A stretch of 64,000 nt of DNA from Oscillospiraceae bacterium (GCA_902363145.1 CABIZB010000003.1:62001-126000), one strand, 5' to 3'; shown: positions 42,233 through 50,631, counted from the first letter of the stretch. Notes: generated from the sequence alone by a model not told the origin. A program made the numbers and translations.

Positions 42233-42901
42233 ATGAGCGACATTATTCTTAAAGCCGAGCACCTTGTCAAGACCTACGGCAGCGGAGAAACAGCCGTGAA
42301 AGCGCTTGACGACGTGAGCCTTGAGGTCTCCAAGGGCGAATTTGTTGCCATTGTGGGACAGAGCGGAAGCGGAAAATCCACACTTCTCCATATGCTGGGC
42401 GCAATGGACTATCCCGATTCGGGAACTCTCACCGTTGACGGCGAGGACGTTTTTTCCATGAACGACGACGCACTTGCACAGTACCGCCGCCGCAAAGCAG
42501 GCTTTGTGTTCCAGTTCTTCAATCTCCTGCCCGTAATGACCGCAAAGGAAAATATACTTATCCCCCTGTCGCTGGACGGTCAAAAAGCCGATGAAGCATA
42601 TCTTAACGAGATAGCAGAGACTATGGGCATCGCAGACAGGCTTTCCCATTACCCTCACCAGCTGTCTGGCGGTCAGCAGCAGAGAGTTGCTATTGCCCGT
42701 GCAATGATTTCCAAGCCTGCTGTAATCCTCGCCGACGAGCCTACGGGAAATCTGGACTCCGCTTCGGGAAACGAGATACTCTCCCTCCTTAAAACCACCA
42801 TAAAAAAATATGACCAGACCCTTATCCTTATCACCCACGACATGAACGTGGCTGAAAAAGCGGACAGGATCATCACCATAAAGGACGGAAAAATAAATTA
42901 A
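42233..42901 (+). CDS. ABC transporter ATP-binding protein, MacB/LolD type
   Basis: This 222-aa ATPase has Walker [34 protein letters not shown], the signature [15 protein letters not shown] and DEPTGNLDSASG. This pattern belongs to LolD/MacB exporters and extruders whose permease (FtsX-like) is a separate gene. No such permease is in the window, so it is an orphan here. AAAGGAGA precedes the ATG, 15 bp after the GlnQ-like gene. Confidence 0.93.
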   Translation: MSDIILKAEHLVKTYGSGETAVKALDDVSLEVSKGEFVAIVGQSGSGKSTLLHMLGAMDYPDSGTLTVDGEDVFSMNDDALAQYRRRKAGFVFQFFNLLPVMTAKENILIPLSLDGQKADEAYLNEIAETMGIADRLSHYPHQLSGGQQQRVAIARAMISKPAVILADEPTGNLDSASGNEILSLLKTTIKKYDQTLILITHDMNVAEKADRIITIKDGKIN

Positions 42902-42941
42902 CAGTCTGCTTGACAATAACACAATTTATTCTAATTCTTAC

Positions 42942-42974
42942 ACACAATATTGTGCATACTGCATAATATTGTGT
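42942..42974. promoter_or_regulatory. Inverted repeat upstream of SHOCT gene
   Basis: ACACAATATT (42942-42951) is matched by AATATTGTGT (42965-42974). The first half also contains the internal 12-bp palindrome CACAATATTGTG. It follows the orphan ATPase by 40 bp and lies 33 bp ahead of the next promoter. It may be an operator or a weak terminator (followed by AACTATTTTT). Confidence 0.45.
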
Positions 42975-43006
42975 AACTATTTTTGCGTTCAAATTTTAAA
43001 TTTTAT

Positions 43007-43035
43007 TTGACACAAAAAGTTTTTTATGGTATAAT
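43007..43035 (+). promoter_or_regulatory. Promoter of SHOCT-domain gene
   Basis: Consensus TTGACA (43007-43012) and TATAAT (43030-43035) with 17-bp spacing. Confidence 0.85.
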
Positions 43036-43123
43036 ATTACAGAAGTATATCGCAGACTTTAGACAAATCAGTACGAAACACCCAAAGTCTGCGTCAGTAA
43101 ATCATCTTTAAGGAAATGGAGTA

Positions 43124-44173
43124 ATGAGAATGAGCAGCCAGTCAAATTCCAGCGTTTACAGTGAAAAGAAAATAGCCGCATATGAAGCAATGTTCAAGGA
43201 ATCCTCCTTTGCAAAGCCACAGGAGGTTTATTTGACGATCACGGTAGCTCATCTTTTCGGACAGGCGTATATTATGGAGCAGCAGGGCACCAAGGAAGGC
43301 GATCCCGTTTATTCAAGGTTCGTGTGCCCCCTGGAAGAGATCACAAAGGTATATATCAACGAAAATGCCAAGTCAAGCCCTCTCTTTATCCAGTGCGATA
43401 CCGATGTTAAGGGCGTTGTTCACCGCAAGAGAATAATAGTTCCCTGCCTCGACAACGTAGCTTCCATCGTAAGCCAGATAAAGGAAGTTCAGGCTGCACA
43501 CATGGAAAAGGTCAATGCCGCTCTTGAAAGAGAAAAGCAGAGAAAGCTCCGTGAGATCGAAGAAAAGCGCAAGGAAGAGCAGGCAGCTATCAAAGTAAAT
43601 GCCGCTATCCCTCCCCTTTCGGCTGTTGAGAAGCTTCCCGACCCCGAGCCTGTAAAGGCAGTCAATATTCCAACACCTGCGCCCGTTCCCACACCTGCTC
43701 CCGAAAAGGCAGACAAAAAGAACGTTGAAGATCTTAACAATGAAATAGCTGAGTCCATGAAGGCTCTTGAAAGCTTTGAAAAGGTTATTTCAAGCACTCC
43801 AGCAAAGGAGGCAGCTCCCAAGAAGCCCGCTCTTGACCTTGATTCTATCCCCGACAAGGCAGAAGCAGTTCCCGCACCTGCACCCGCTCCTGTTCCTGCT
43901 GCAGAGCCTGCACCTGTAAAGGAAGAGGTTCCCATTCAGGAAGTAAAGCCTGTTCAGGCTACAGTTCAGCCCGAGCCTGCTGCTCCTGTTGAGGAAAAGC
44001 CCATACAGCCTGCTGTTACAGCAGCTCCAAGGGTAAATCCCAACGGAAGGCCCTCTGCACTTTCCGACTTTGAAACAGAGGTTAGAAAGCTCAAGGCTCT
44101 CAAGGACGAGGGCAAGATAACCGCAGAAGAATATGCGGCACAGAAGAAAAAGCTGGTTTCCGAGCTTTACTGA
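43124..44173 (+). CDS. SHOCT-domain protein with Pro/Ala-rich linker
   Basis: This 349-aa protein has an N-terminal ~110 residues that look like a small beta (PH-like) domain (GQAYIMEQQG, FVCPLEEITKVYI), a charged coiled coil at ~115-155, a long Pro/Ala/Val/Glu linker of PAPAPVP-type repeats at ~165-310, and a C-terminal SHOCT motif (LKALKDEGKITAEEYAAQKKKLV). SHOCT helices usually mediate oligomerisation or localisation. No signal peptide or membrane helix is seen. The start at 43124 follows AAGGA; an ATG at 43130 is also possible. Confidence 0.72.
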   Translation: MRMSSQSNSSVYSEKKIAAYEAMFKESSFAKPQEVYLTITVAHLFGQAYIMEQQGTKEGDPVYSRFVCPLEEITKVYINENAKSSPLFIQCDTDVKGVVHRKRIIVPCLDNVASIVSQIKEVQAAHMEKVNAALEREKQRKLREIEEKRKEEQAAIKVNAAIPPLSAVEKLPDPEPVKAVNIPTPAPVPTPAPEKADKKNVEDLNNEIAESMKALESFEKVISSTPAKEAAPKKPALDLDSIPDKAEAVPAPAPAPVPAAEPAPVKEEVPIQEVKPVQATVQPEPAAPVEEKPIQPAVTAAPRVNPNGRPSALSDFETEVRKLKALKDEGKITAEEYAAQKKKLVSELY

Positions 44174-44183
44174 TAATAACGAT

Positions 44184-44220
44184 ATCCCCCTTTCGGCACA
44201 TAACCGAGAGGGGATTTTTT
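44184..44220 (+). terminator. Rho-independent terminator of SHOCT gene
   Basis: ATCCCC and GGGGAT (44184-44189, 44210-44215), with inner CGG/CCG pairs, are followed by TTTTTT. Confidence 0.88.
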
Positions 44221-44283
44221 ATGTGTTTTTCCTGAAAAATCGGGCATACTTTGTTATAAAGAAATGTTCAAAGGAGAAAACAC

Positions 44284-44631
44284 ATGAAAATTACAGCAAG
44301 ATTTTATTCCGTCGATGACGCTGAGTTTGCGGCAGCAGCCATAAGAAGAAACGGAAGCGGCATTTTCGATATCACCATAAACGAGCGTTCCACAGGTGCG
44401 GGACGTGACGGCACATTTGCCCCTATGGGATTCTTTTCGGGGATAGGCTCCGGAAGCACGGCTGCCATGCCTCTGCCTGTATATGGAGCAATATCGGACA
44501 TTGAACAGCCGGACGGAAACCATCACGAAAACAAATCAGCCTCAATAGAGATAATCTGCCGTGCATCTGAGGCAAAGCGTGTATCGGGTGCTATCATATC
44601 CCACGGCGGGCATGATATAAAGGGCAATTAA
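44284..44631 (+). CDS. Small conserved-looking protein, unknown
   Basis: This 115-aa protein begins MKITARFYSVDDAEFAAAA, where the first ~28 residues and the last ~40 (ASIEIICRASEAKRVSGAII) look like a ferredoxin-like alpha-beta fold, as in stress or general-stress-like small domains. The middle has a Gly/Ser-rich, Phe-containing loop (TFAPMGFFSGIGSGS). AAAGGAG precedes the ATG. The repeat element begins 6 bp after its stop. I do not recognise the family. Confidence 0.6.
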   Translation: MKITARFYSVDDAEFAAAAIRRNGSGIFDITINERSTGAGRDGTFAPMGFFSGIGSGSTAAMPLPVYGAISDIEQPDGNHHENKSASIEIICRASEAKRVSGAIISHGGHDIKGN

Positions 44632-44636
44632 AGTTA

Positions 44637-44799
44637 AGAACCTGTCTTCATAAGAAATGTGTGCGGATTTTCGAGCATAATTTTGTTGCAGAGTAGGCAA
44701 AAATCCGCAGGCGGGCTTTCGCCCGGCAAGGATTTTTAACGCAGTCTGCGGCAAAATTTGCCGAAAAGACGTGCGCATATGCTTGTGAAGACGGGTTCT
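44637..44799. repeat. 163-bp near-perfect palindromic element
   Basis: The outer arms are AGAACCTGTCTTCATAAG and the complement of CTTGTGAAGACGGGTTCT. The pairing continues inward through TTTTCGAGCATAATTTTG / CAAAATTTGCCGAAAA, an AAAAATCC / GGATTTTT pair, and a central GCGGGCTTTCGCCCG hairpin. A TA lies on each side (44635-44636 and 44799-44800), compatible with a TA target duplication. It sits between a plus-strand gene and the convergent DUF2798-like gene. Its TCGAGCATAATTTTG core resembles TCGAGCATAATCTTG in the 102-bp elements. Confidence 0.85.
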
Positions 44800-44829
44800 A
44801 ATGGCGTTACCCGTTTGGATAACGCCATT
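44800..44829 (-). terminator. Hairpin after DUF2798-like gene
   Basis: A 10-bp stem AATGGCGTTA (44800-44809 with 44820-44829) lies 7 bp from the stop of the minus-strand gene. On minus it runs directly into the palindromic element instead of a T run, so an original terminator may have been split from its T tract by insertion (inference). Confidence 0.55.
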
Positions 44830-44836
44830 GAAATAT

Positions 44837-45328
44837 TTATTCAGCTGCGGGAATTTCGGCAGCTTTTTCTTTTTCCCTGAAAACAGCTCCGAATATGGCT
44901 CTTACAACAGGGCCTGCAAAGAATATCTGCCAGCAAAGCGCCATTGGAAAGTTTTTAACAGTTGTTTCAATCCACACGGCAACGAACTCACTGCCTGCAT
45001 TTTTGAAAAGCAAAGTAGCTGCCAGGCTCATAAGCGGGCACATAAATATCACCGACACAAAAGATATGGCAAGTACAAGATGAAAGGGATTGTCTCTTCT
45101 CACATCTACGATCTTAAAAGCCTTTGCCTTTGCGATTTTTCCTACAATGAAGAAATCCAGTATGAACGCAATGGGTCCCATTATGATAAGCTCATGGAAA
45201 GCGGAAAGAAACACCTCGTTCTTCATTCCGCCTATGTTCAGTGCAATGTTATAGCATATCATTGCATAGACCATGAAAAATACCATAATAATTGTGAAAA
45301 TAACTTCCTGAAACTTGTTTTTGGGCAT
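44837..45328 (-). CDS. DUF2798-like integral membrane protein
   Basis: This 163-aa protein has four hydrophobic helices (FTIIMVFFMVYAMICYNIAL, ELIIMGPIAFILDFFIVG, FHLVLAISFVSVIFMCPLM, FPMALCWQIFFAGPVVRAIF). The order and the PxxR-type final loop fit DUF2798. AGGAGG precedes the ATG. Its promoter lies at 45433-45462, giving a ~105-nt leader. Function unknown. Confidence 0.72.
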   Translation of the reverse strand: MPKNKFQEVIFTIIMVFFMVYAMICYNIALNIGGMKNEVFLSAFHELIIMGPIAFILDFFIVGKIAKAKAFKIVDVRRDNPFHLVLAISFVSVIFMCPLMSLAATLLFKNAGSEFVAVWIETTVKNFPMALCWQIFFAGPVVRAIFGAVFREKEKAAEIPAAE

Positions 45329-45432
45329 AAAAAAACCTCCTATGATAAACTACTGCAAGAAAATGTGTTGTTCGTTAATCATTCGGAGAATGTACGTTTC
45401 CAATAAAACCAGTATTCTTTTTTACGGTGATT

Positions 45433-45462
45433 ATTTTACCATATTTTTGCGGTAATTGTCAA
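45433..45462 (-). promoter_or_regulatory. Promoter of DUF2798-like gene
   Basis: On minus, TTGACA (45462-45457) and TAAAAT (45438-45433) with 18-bp spacing. Confidence 0.7.
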
Positions 45463-45489
45463 GGCAATAAGGCGTAAAATAATTATGAA

Positions 45490-45532
45490 CACATAAAATA
45501 TCCCTGACGGACTGCTGCCCGACAGGGATATT
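45490..45532 (-). terminator. Terminator of metA
   Basis: AATATCCCTG (45497-45506) pairs with CAGGGATATT (45523-45532), with further CGG/CCG pairing inside. The minus strand then reads TTTATGT. It lies 2 bp past the metA stop. Confidence 0.75.
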
Positions 45533-45534
45533 CT

Positions 45535-46470
45535 TCACTTTTCAATTTTAATAGGCTCCAGATTACCCAGGTCGTAGGGTGTTTCCTGATATACACAGTA
45601 GTTGACCCAGTTGGAGAACATCATGTTTGCATGACAGCGCCAGTTGAAATGAGGGGGCTGTCCCACATCATCATACGGGAAATAGTTGTAGGGCTTCTTG
45701 ATAGGCAGACCCTTGTCATAATCACGCATATACTCGTCCCTGAGAGTAAAGCGGTCATACTCGGAATGGCCTGTCACAAAGAACAGCCTGTGAGACTTAT
45801 CCCCTACGATATGCACTCCCGAAATGGGCGATGATGTAAGTATCTCCAGCGAAGATATCTTCTCGATATCCTCTCTGCGCACCTCCGTGTGACGGGAATG
45901 GGGGACGAAAAATTTCTCGTCAAATCCCCTTACCAGCGGATGATATGGCATCTCGATAACATGAGGGAACACGCCGAACATTTTCTCTTTCAGCCCGTAC
46001 TTGGGTATTCCGTAATGATAGTACAGTCCCGCCTGAGCGCCCCAGCAGATATGGAAGGTGGAGAAAACATTGGTCAGCGACCAGTCCATTACCTCGCAAA
46101 GCTCTTTCCAGTAGTCAACGTCCTCAAACTCCATCTGCTCAACAGGTGCGCCTGTGATAATAAGACCGTCAAAGCGCTCGTTCTTTACGTTGTCAAAGGT
46201 GGTATAGAACTTGTTGAGATGTGAAACGGGGGTATTTTTTGATACATGTGAAGCTGTCTGCAAAAACTCTATATCCACCTGAATGGGCGAGTTACTGAGG
46301 AGCCTGAGTATCTGTGTCTCGGTCTCTATCTTTTTGGGCATAAGGTTAAGAATAGCTATCCTCAGCGGACGGATATCCTGATGAGCTGCGGTCGCATCGG
46401 TCATGTAGAAAATATTTTCATGCTTCAGCGCTTCGGTAGCGGGGAGATTATCGGGTATATTTATAGGCAA
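45535..46470 (-). CDS. metA: Homoserine O-acyltransferase (predicted acetyltransferase)
   Basis: This 311-aa enzyme starts the methionine branch. The chosen start is TTG at 46470, which gives the standard N terminus [11 protein letters not shown] and an 8-base gap to GAAAGGAAG; a GTG three codons earlier touches that site. With this start the nucleophile is C142 (HICWGAQAG) and residue 111 is Glu (APVEQMEF). Glu111 marks acetyl-CoA use in the Bacillus cereus enzyme, while Gly111 marks succinyl-CoA in E. coli. I see no SAM riboswitch upstream. Confidence 0.94.
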   Translation of the reverse strand: MPINIPDNLPATEALKHENIFYMTDATAAHQDIRPLRIAILNLMPKKIETETQILRLLSNSPIQVDIEFLQTASHVSKNTPVSHLNKFYTTFDNVKNERFDGLIITGAPVEQMEFEDVDYWKELCEVMDWSLTNVFSTFHICWGAQAGLYYHYGIPKYGLKEKMFGVFPHVIEMPYHPLVRGFDEKFFVPHSRHTEVRREDIEKISSLEILTSSPISGVHIVGDKSHRLFFVTGHSEYDRFTLRDEYMRDYDKGLPIKKPYNYFPYDDVGQPPHFNWRCHANMMFSNWVNYCVYQETPYDLGNLEPIKIEK

Positions 46471-46509
46471 TAAAGCCACTTCCTTTCGGTATTACAGGTC
46501 ATATTCTTT

Positions 46510-46538
46510 ATTTTACCATATACTCGGGAATAATGCAA
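46510..46538 (-). promoter_or_regulatory. Promoter of metA
   Basis: On minus, TTGCAT (46538-46533) and TAAAAT (46515-46510) with 17-bp spacing, ~40 nt before the start codon. The 126-bp gap holds no room for a full SAM riboswitch. Confidence 0.7.
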
Positions 46539-46596
46539 GTTTTTGATGAAAAGTAATTTACGGGATATAATGAAATAATGATGAAGCGGGCTTTTA

Positions 46597-47064
46597 TCAA
46601 TTAATTACCGCCGTGGCGATATTGAGATACGCCGCAAAAATGAGCCACAGCAGATACGGGACATTGAGCCATGCGGCTGTAGGGCTTATCTTTTTAAAAG
46701 CCGTTATCATCAGCATCACAAGTACGATAAGCAGGATTATGACCGCCGCCCCTGCCCACAGCTTTTCATATTTAAAGAACACTATGCTCCACGAGAAATT
46801 CACCGCCAGCTGAGCGGCATAGATCCACAGCGCCCGCTTTTTATCAGCGCTGCCGTCGGAAAAATATATCAGATATGCGGATATCCCCATAAGGGCATAA
46901 AGCACCGCCCAGACAACGGGGAAAAGCCATGCGGGCGGCATAAGGGGCGGAGAAGCATATCTGTCAAAAAAACCGGCGAAGTCCCCTGTTATCAGTGCTG
47001 ACAGCGCCCCCACAAGCTCTGCGGAAACTATAAAAATAAACAGCTCGGTATATTTTATCTTCAT
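46597..47064 (-). CDS. TspO/MBR family membrane protein
   Basis: This 155-aa five-helix protein has the TspO signature PPLMPPAWLFPVVWAVLYALMG and an early GALSALITG. TspO proteins bind porphyrins and related ligands. The C-terminal helix ends near YLNIATAVIN. GAGAGGTGAG precedes the ATG. It is divergent from nifS; no tetrapyrrole gene is adjacent. Confidence 0.93.
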   Translation of the reverse strand: MKIKYTELFIFIVSAELVGALSALITGDFAGFFDRYASPPLMPPAWLFPVVWAVLYALMGISAYLIYFSDGSADKKRALWIYAAQLAVNFSWSIVFFKYEKLWAGAAVIILLIVLVMLMITAFKKISPTAAWLNVPYLLWLIFAAYLNIATAVIN

Positions 47065-47192
47065 ACGCTCACCTCTCAGGGAAGTATATGCTTTGGAAGA
47101 AAAGGCAATTCCTACTTTTTAGATAGAATAACGCAATATTATACAAATTATACCATAAAAATGTGCAAATCAATAAAATTGGTCAGATACAC

Positions 47193-47221
47193 TTGTATTT
47201 CACACCGAACAGGTATATAAT
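47193..47221 (+). promoter_or_regulatory. Promoter of nifS-nifU
   Basis: TTGTAT (47193-47198) and TATAAT (47216-47221) with 17-bp spacing; the nifS ATG is 50 nt downstream. Confidence 0.72.
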
Positions 47222-47270
47222 AGATAAGTATATTATGCTCATCATCACATTCAGAAAGGAAGATCCTTTT

Positions 47271-48497
47271 ATGGCAGACCGTTTTATATATGCCGATAAC
47301 TCCGCCACAACTCAGGTATCGGAAAGCGTGCTGAACGCAATGCTCCCATATCTGAAAGAGCAGTTCGGCAACCCCTCCAGCATCTACAGACTGGGACGTG
47401 ACGCAGGACGTGCCATTGAAAATGCAAGAAGCGAGATCGCCGAGGTTTTCGGCTGTCTCCCCAGAGAGATTTTCTTCACCAGCGGCGGCTCGGAAGCTGA
47501 CAACTGGGCTATTAAAGGCATCGCAAGAAGCCTTGGCGCAAAGGGCAAGAAGCACATCATCACCACCGTTTTCGAGCATCACGCCGTTCTTCACACCTGT
47601 GCCGACCTTGAAAAGCAGGGCTTTGAGGTAACATATCTCCCCGTAAGCGACAAGGGCTATATAACCCCCGAGCAGGTTGCCGAGGCTATCCGTGAGGACA
47701 CTGCTCTTGTTTCAATAATGTACGCAAACAACGAGATCGGTACCATAATGCCTATCCCCGAGATAGCAAAGGTCTGTCATGAAAAGGGCGTGCTTTTCCA
47801 TACCGATGCTGTTCAGGCTGTGGGCAATGTTCCCATAAACGTAGCCGAGCAGGGCATTGATATGATGAGTATGTCAGGTCATAAAATTCACGCACAGAAG
47901 GGCATCGGCTTCCTTTATGTACGCAAGGGAATAAATCTGCCCAACCTTATCCACGGCGGCGGACAGGAAAGAGGCAAGCGTGCGGGAACTGAAAATGTGC
48001 CTGCAATCGTCGGACTTGCTCAGGCAGTAAAGGACGCTTGTGCCGATATTCCCGCAAAGCAGGAGCGCATTTCCAAGCTCCGTGACCGCATTATCAGCGG
48101 CATAACCTCTCAGGTACCCGCCTGCCGCATCAACGGCGGAATGGAGCACAGGCTGGCAGGAAACATCAACATCTCGTTTCTCGGCGTTGAGGGCGAATCC
48201 CTGCTGCTTATGCTTGACCTTAACGGCATATGCGCTTCCAGCGGCTCAGCCTGCACCAGCGGTTCACTTGACCCCTCTCACGTACTGCTTTCGCTGGGTC
48301 TGCCCCATGAGGTAGCTCACGGCTCTCTCAGACTTTCCATCGCTGACCCCATCACTGAGGACGATGCGGATTACATCGTAAAGACCGTGGTAAGCGTTGT
48401 GGCAAAGATAAGAAATATGTCACCCATGTGGGACGACATAGTAAACGGCAGAGATGGCACCGAAAAGTGGCTTAAATACGTTTCCCCCGTTAAATAA
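47271..48497 (+). CDS. nifS: Cysteine desulfurase, NifS/IscS-like
   Basis: The start at 47271 (408 aa) has AGAAAGGA. The PLP lysine is K205 in [11 protein letters not shown] and the persulfide cysteine is C328 in SGSACTSGS. It strips sulfur from cysteine for iron-sulfur cluster assembly with the scaffold gene that follows 20 bp later. It likely also supplies sulfur for the hydrogenase and MtaB clusters in this window. Confidence 0.96.
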   Translation: MADRFIYADNSATTQVSESVLNAMLPYLKEQFGNPSSIYRLGRDAGRAIENARSEIAEVFGCLPREIFFTSGGSEADNWAIKGIARSLGAKGKKHIITTVFEHHAVLHTCADLEKQGFEVTYLPVSDKGYITPEQVAEAIREDTALVSIMYANNEIGTIMPIPEIAKVCHEKGVLFHTDAVQAVGNVPINVAEQGIDMMSMSGHKIHAQKGIGFLYVRKGINLPNLIHGGGQERGKRAGTENVPAIVGLAQAVKDACADIPAKQERISKLRDRIISGITSQVPACRINGGMEHRLAGNINISFLGVEGESLLLMLDLNGICASSGSACTSGSLDPSHVLLSLGLPHEVAHGSLRLSIADPITEDDADYIVKTVVSVVAKIRNMSPMWDDIVNGRDGTEKWLKYVSPVK

Positions 48498-48517
48498 ATT
48501 ATAGGAGCTGATATATT

Positions 48518-48943
48518 ATGATGCTTTACAGTGAAAAGGTAATGGATCACTTTACAAATCCCCGTAATGTGGGCGAGATAGAAGACGCAGACGGAATCGG
48601 CGAGGTAGGCAACGCAAAGTGCGGCGACATTATGAAAATGTTCCTTAAAATAGACAACGGCGTTATCACCGACATAAAGTTCAAGACTTTCGGCTGCGGC
48701 GCTGCCGTTGCCACATCTTCAATGGCGACCGAGATGATCAAGGGCCGGAAGCTTGAGGACGCACTGAAGCTCACCAACAAGGCTGTGGTAGAGGCTCTGG
48801 ACGGTCTGCCCGATTCCAAGCTCCACTGCTCCGTTCTTGCCGAGCAGGCTCTCAAGGCTGCTATCTCGGATTATTACAAGAGACAGGGCGTTGACCCCGT
48901 TTCCATTGTGGGCGAGATACCCGAATGCGAATCTTGTCACTGA
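48518..48943 (+). CDS. nifU: Iron-sulfur cluster scaffold, IscU/NifU N-terminal type
   Basis: This 141-aa protein has the three cluster cysteines C35 (NAKCGD), C60 (FGCGAA) and C104 (LHCSVL). It ends with an extra CESCH, where the two cysteines (C137 and C140) could bind metal. It starts with TAGGAG upstream. Together with nifS it forms a minimal Isc/Nif-type operon; no IscR-like regulator is adjacent. Confidence 0.95.
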   Translation: MMLYSEKVMDHFTNPRNVGEIEDADGIGEVGNAKCGDIMKMFLKIDNGVITDIKFKTFGCGAAVATSSMATEMIKGRKLEDALKLTNKAVVEALDGLPDSKLHCSVLAEQALKAAISDYYKRQGVDPVSIVGEIPECESCH

Positions 48944-48974
48944 CATCATCACGCAATAATATAAAAATTATTTT

Positions 48975-49001
48975 AAAGCGGCTGAAAATCGGCCGCTTTT
49001 T
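48975..49001 (+). terminator. Rho-independent terminator of nifSU
   Basis: AAAGCGGC (48975-48982) pairs with GCCGCTTT (48992-48999), then TTT. Confidence 0.85.
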
Positions 49002-49016
49002 GCATTTTACTTTTCC

Positions 49017-49045
49017 TTGACAAAACCCTCAGACAATGTTAAAAT
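49017..49045 (+). promoter_or_regulatory. Promoter of 49077 gene
   Basis: Consensus TTGACA (49017-49022) and TAAAAT (49040-49045) with 17-bp spacing. Confidence 0.8.
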
Positions 49046-49076
49046 AATAGTATCATGCTAAAAAGGAGCAGTTATA

Positions 49077-50006
49077 ATGAGTATAAAATTCCATCTGCCT
49101 GATTTCTGGAGCCACGGTCCTCTTAATCTGGCGCTTATTGATATGATAAAGGAGCACCCCGAGTATTTCCGTGACGGTGTGGAGATAGCTTCCGTTTACG
49201 GCTGCTTCCCCCCCGCTGTATGGAACGGCGGAAGAAATATCAACGGATATGCCGATGAGCGTGCCATTACCCACGTTCTCGATGAATTCAACAAGAGAGG
49301 TATCCCCTGCCGCTTTACCTTCACCAATCCCCTGCTCACTGAGGAGCATATGAGCGACCGTTTCTGCAACAGGCTCGTTCAGCTGGCTGACAATGGCCTT
49401 AACGAAGCTATCGTAAACACTCAGGTAATGGAAGACTATCTGAGGGCAAATTACCCCAATTACAAGCTCACCTCCTCCACCTGCAAGCAGATAAGAGGTC
49501 TGGAGCCTCTCATTGAGGAGCTTAAAAAGGACTACAGCCTTGTTGTGCTTGACTACAACTGGAACAACGATTTTGAGGCGCTGGAAAAGATACCCGAAGA
49601 ATACCGTGGAAAGATAGAAGTTCTGGTATGTCCCTACTGCTTCCCCGACTGCAAGCGCAGAGGCGACCACTACAAGTTCCTTGGCGAGCAGCAGATAAAG
49701 CGTTCATCTATCAACGCATTCGGCAACATCGGCGGAATAAATATGCTCAATGTTCAGACAGAAGAGAATTTCAGATGCGAGGCTATCAGCCGCAATTTCC
49801 TTGAAACTATAGAATTTTCAACTCATATAACTCCCGAAACACTTTTTGAAAAGTACGTACCCATGGGCTTCAGGCACTTCAAGATCGAGGGCAGAACTCT
49901 CCACCCTCTGAACGTTATCGAAAGCTACGTTTACTACATGACTAAGCCTGAGTACAAGGACCTTGTACGCCTCAAGCTTGGACTGGACACATTCAGAGCA
50001 AGATAA
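49077..50006 (+). CDS. Conserved-type protein with CPYC motif, unknown
   Basis: This 309-aa soluble protein contains GIPCRFTFTNPLLTEEH, IVNTQVMEDYLRANYPNYK and SSTCKQIRG, typical of a barrel-type catalytic domain. It also has a Cys cluster VLVCPYCFPDCKRRG near residue 185-200. The layout is reminiscent of U32-like peptidase/hydroxylase proteins, but the match is weak. It is probably co-transcribed with the TetR gene (22 bp gap). Function not recognised. Confidence 0.7.
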   Translation: MSIKFHLPDFWSHGPLNLALIDMIKEHPEYFRDGVEIASVYGCFPPAVWNGGRNINGYADERAITHVLDEFNKRGIPCRFTFTNPLLTEEHMSDRFCNRLVQLADNGLNEAIVNTQVMEDYLRANYPNYKLTSSTCKQIRGLEPLIEELKKDYSLVVLDYNWNNDFEALEKIPEEYRGKIEVLVCPYCFPDCKRRGDHYKFLGEQQIKRSSINAFGNIGGINMLNVQTEENFRCEAISRNFLETIEFSTHITPETLFEKYVPMGFRHFKIEGRTLHPLNVIESYVYYMTKPEYKDLVRLKLGLDTFRAR

Positions 50007-50028
50007 ACCGATCGGAGGAAGTTAAGCT

Positions 50029-50589
50029 TTGTCACAGGTCACAAAACGGGCTTTGGAAGCATCGCTCAAAAATCTGCTGCTGAAAAAGCCTCTCGACAAA
50101 ATCACAATCAACGATATCACCGAGGACTGCGGCATCAACCGCATGACCTTTTATTACCATTTCAAGGATATTTACGACCTTATAGAATGGTGCTGCGTGG
50201 AGGACGCAAAGAAGGCTCTGGAGGGCAAAAAGACCTATGACACATGGCAGCAGGGCTTTTTGCAGATATTCGAAGCTGTGCTTGACAACAAGCCATTTAT
50301 CCTGAACGTGTACCATTCTGTCAGCCGTGAGCAGGTGGAGCTGTATCTGTACAAGCTGACCTATGACCTGCTTATCGGTGTGGTGGAGGAAAAATCTGCG
50401 GGAATGAACGTCCGTGACGAGGACAAAAAGTTCATTGCGGATTTCTACAAATATGCCTTTGTGGGGCTTATGCTGGACTGGGTAAAGCACGACATGAAAG
50501 GCGACCCGCACGAGATTATCGAAGAGCTTTCCATTGTAATGCACGGCAACGTCACCTCTGCGCTGGAGCGTTTCAAGACAAACAAATGA
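50029..50589 (+). CDS. TetR-family transcriptional regulator
   Basis: This 186-aa protein has an N-terminal TetR helix-turn-helix (ITINDITEDCGINRMTFYYHFKDIYDLI) and a helical ligand domain. The TTG start at 50029 is chosen because GGAGGA lies 9 bases upstream and it gives a full HTH domain. It sits before the oleate hydratase gene, and a 17-bp palindrome in that promoter is a candidate operator. It most likely controls that gene in response to fatty acids (inference). Confidence 0.92.
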   Translation: MSQVTKRALEASLKNLLLKKPLDKITINDITEDCGINRMTFYYHFKDIYDLIEWCCVEDAKKALEGKKTYDTWQQGFLQIFEAVLDNKPFILNVYHSVSREQVELYLYKLTYDLLIGVVEEKSAGMNVRDEDKKFIADFYKYAFVGLMLDWVKHDMKGDPHEIIEELSIVMHGNVTSALERFKTNK

Positions 50590-50631
50590 TTTTATCAAAC
50601 CGGCAAAAATGATAAAAAAACAATCTCTTTT

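Noticed and set aside
41648..42922. A long minus-strand open frame opposite the two ABC ATPases
   Set aside because: Both plus-strand genes carry Walker A, signature and Walker B motifs.
43640..44000. Tandem PAPAP-type repeats as a CRISPR array
   Set aside because: They are in-frame Pro/Ala coding repeats of the SHOCT protein without regular spacers.
46471..46479. GTG start for metA
   Set aside because: It abuts the GAAAGGA site, leaving no normal spacing, and would add three residues not typical for MetA.
46471..46596. SAM riboswitch upstream of metA
   Set aside because: The gap is 126 bp and is largely filled by a promoter; no typical four-helix junction or kink-turn stems were found.
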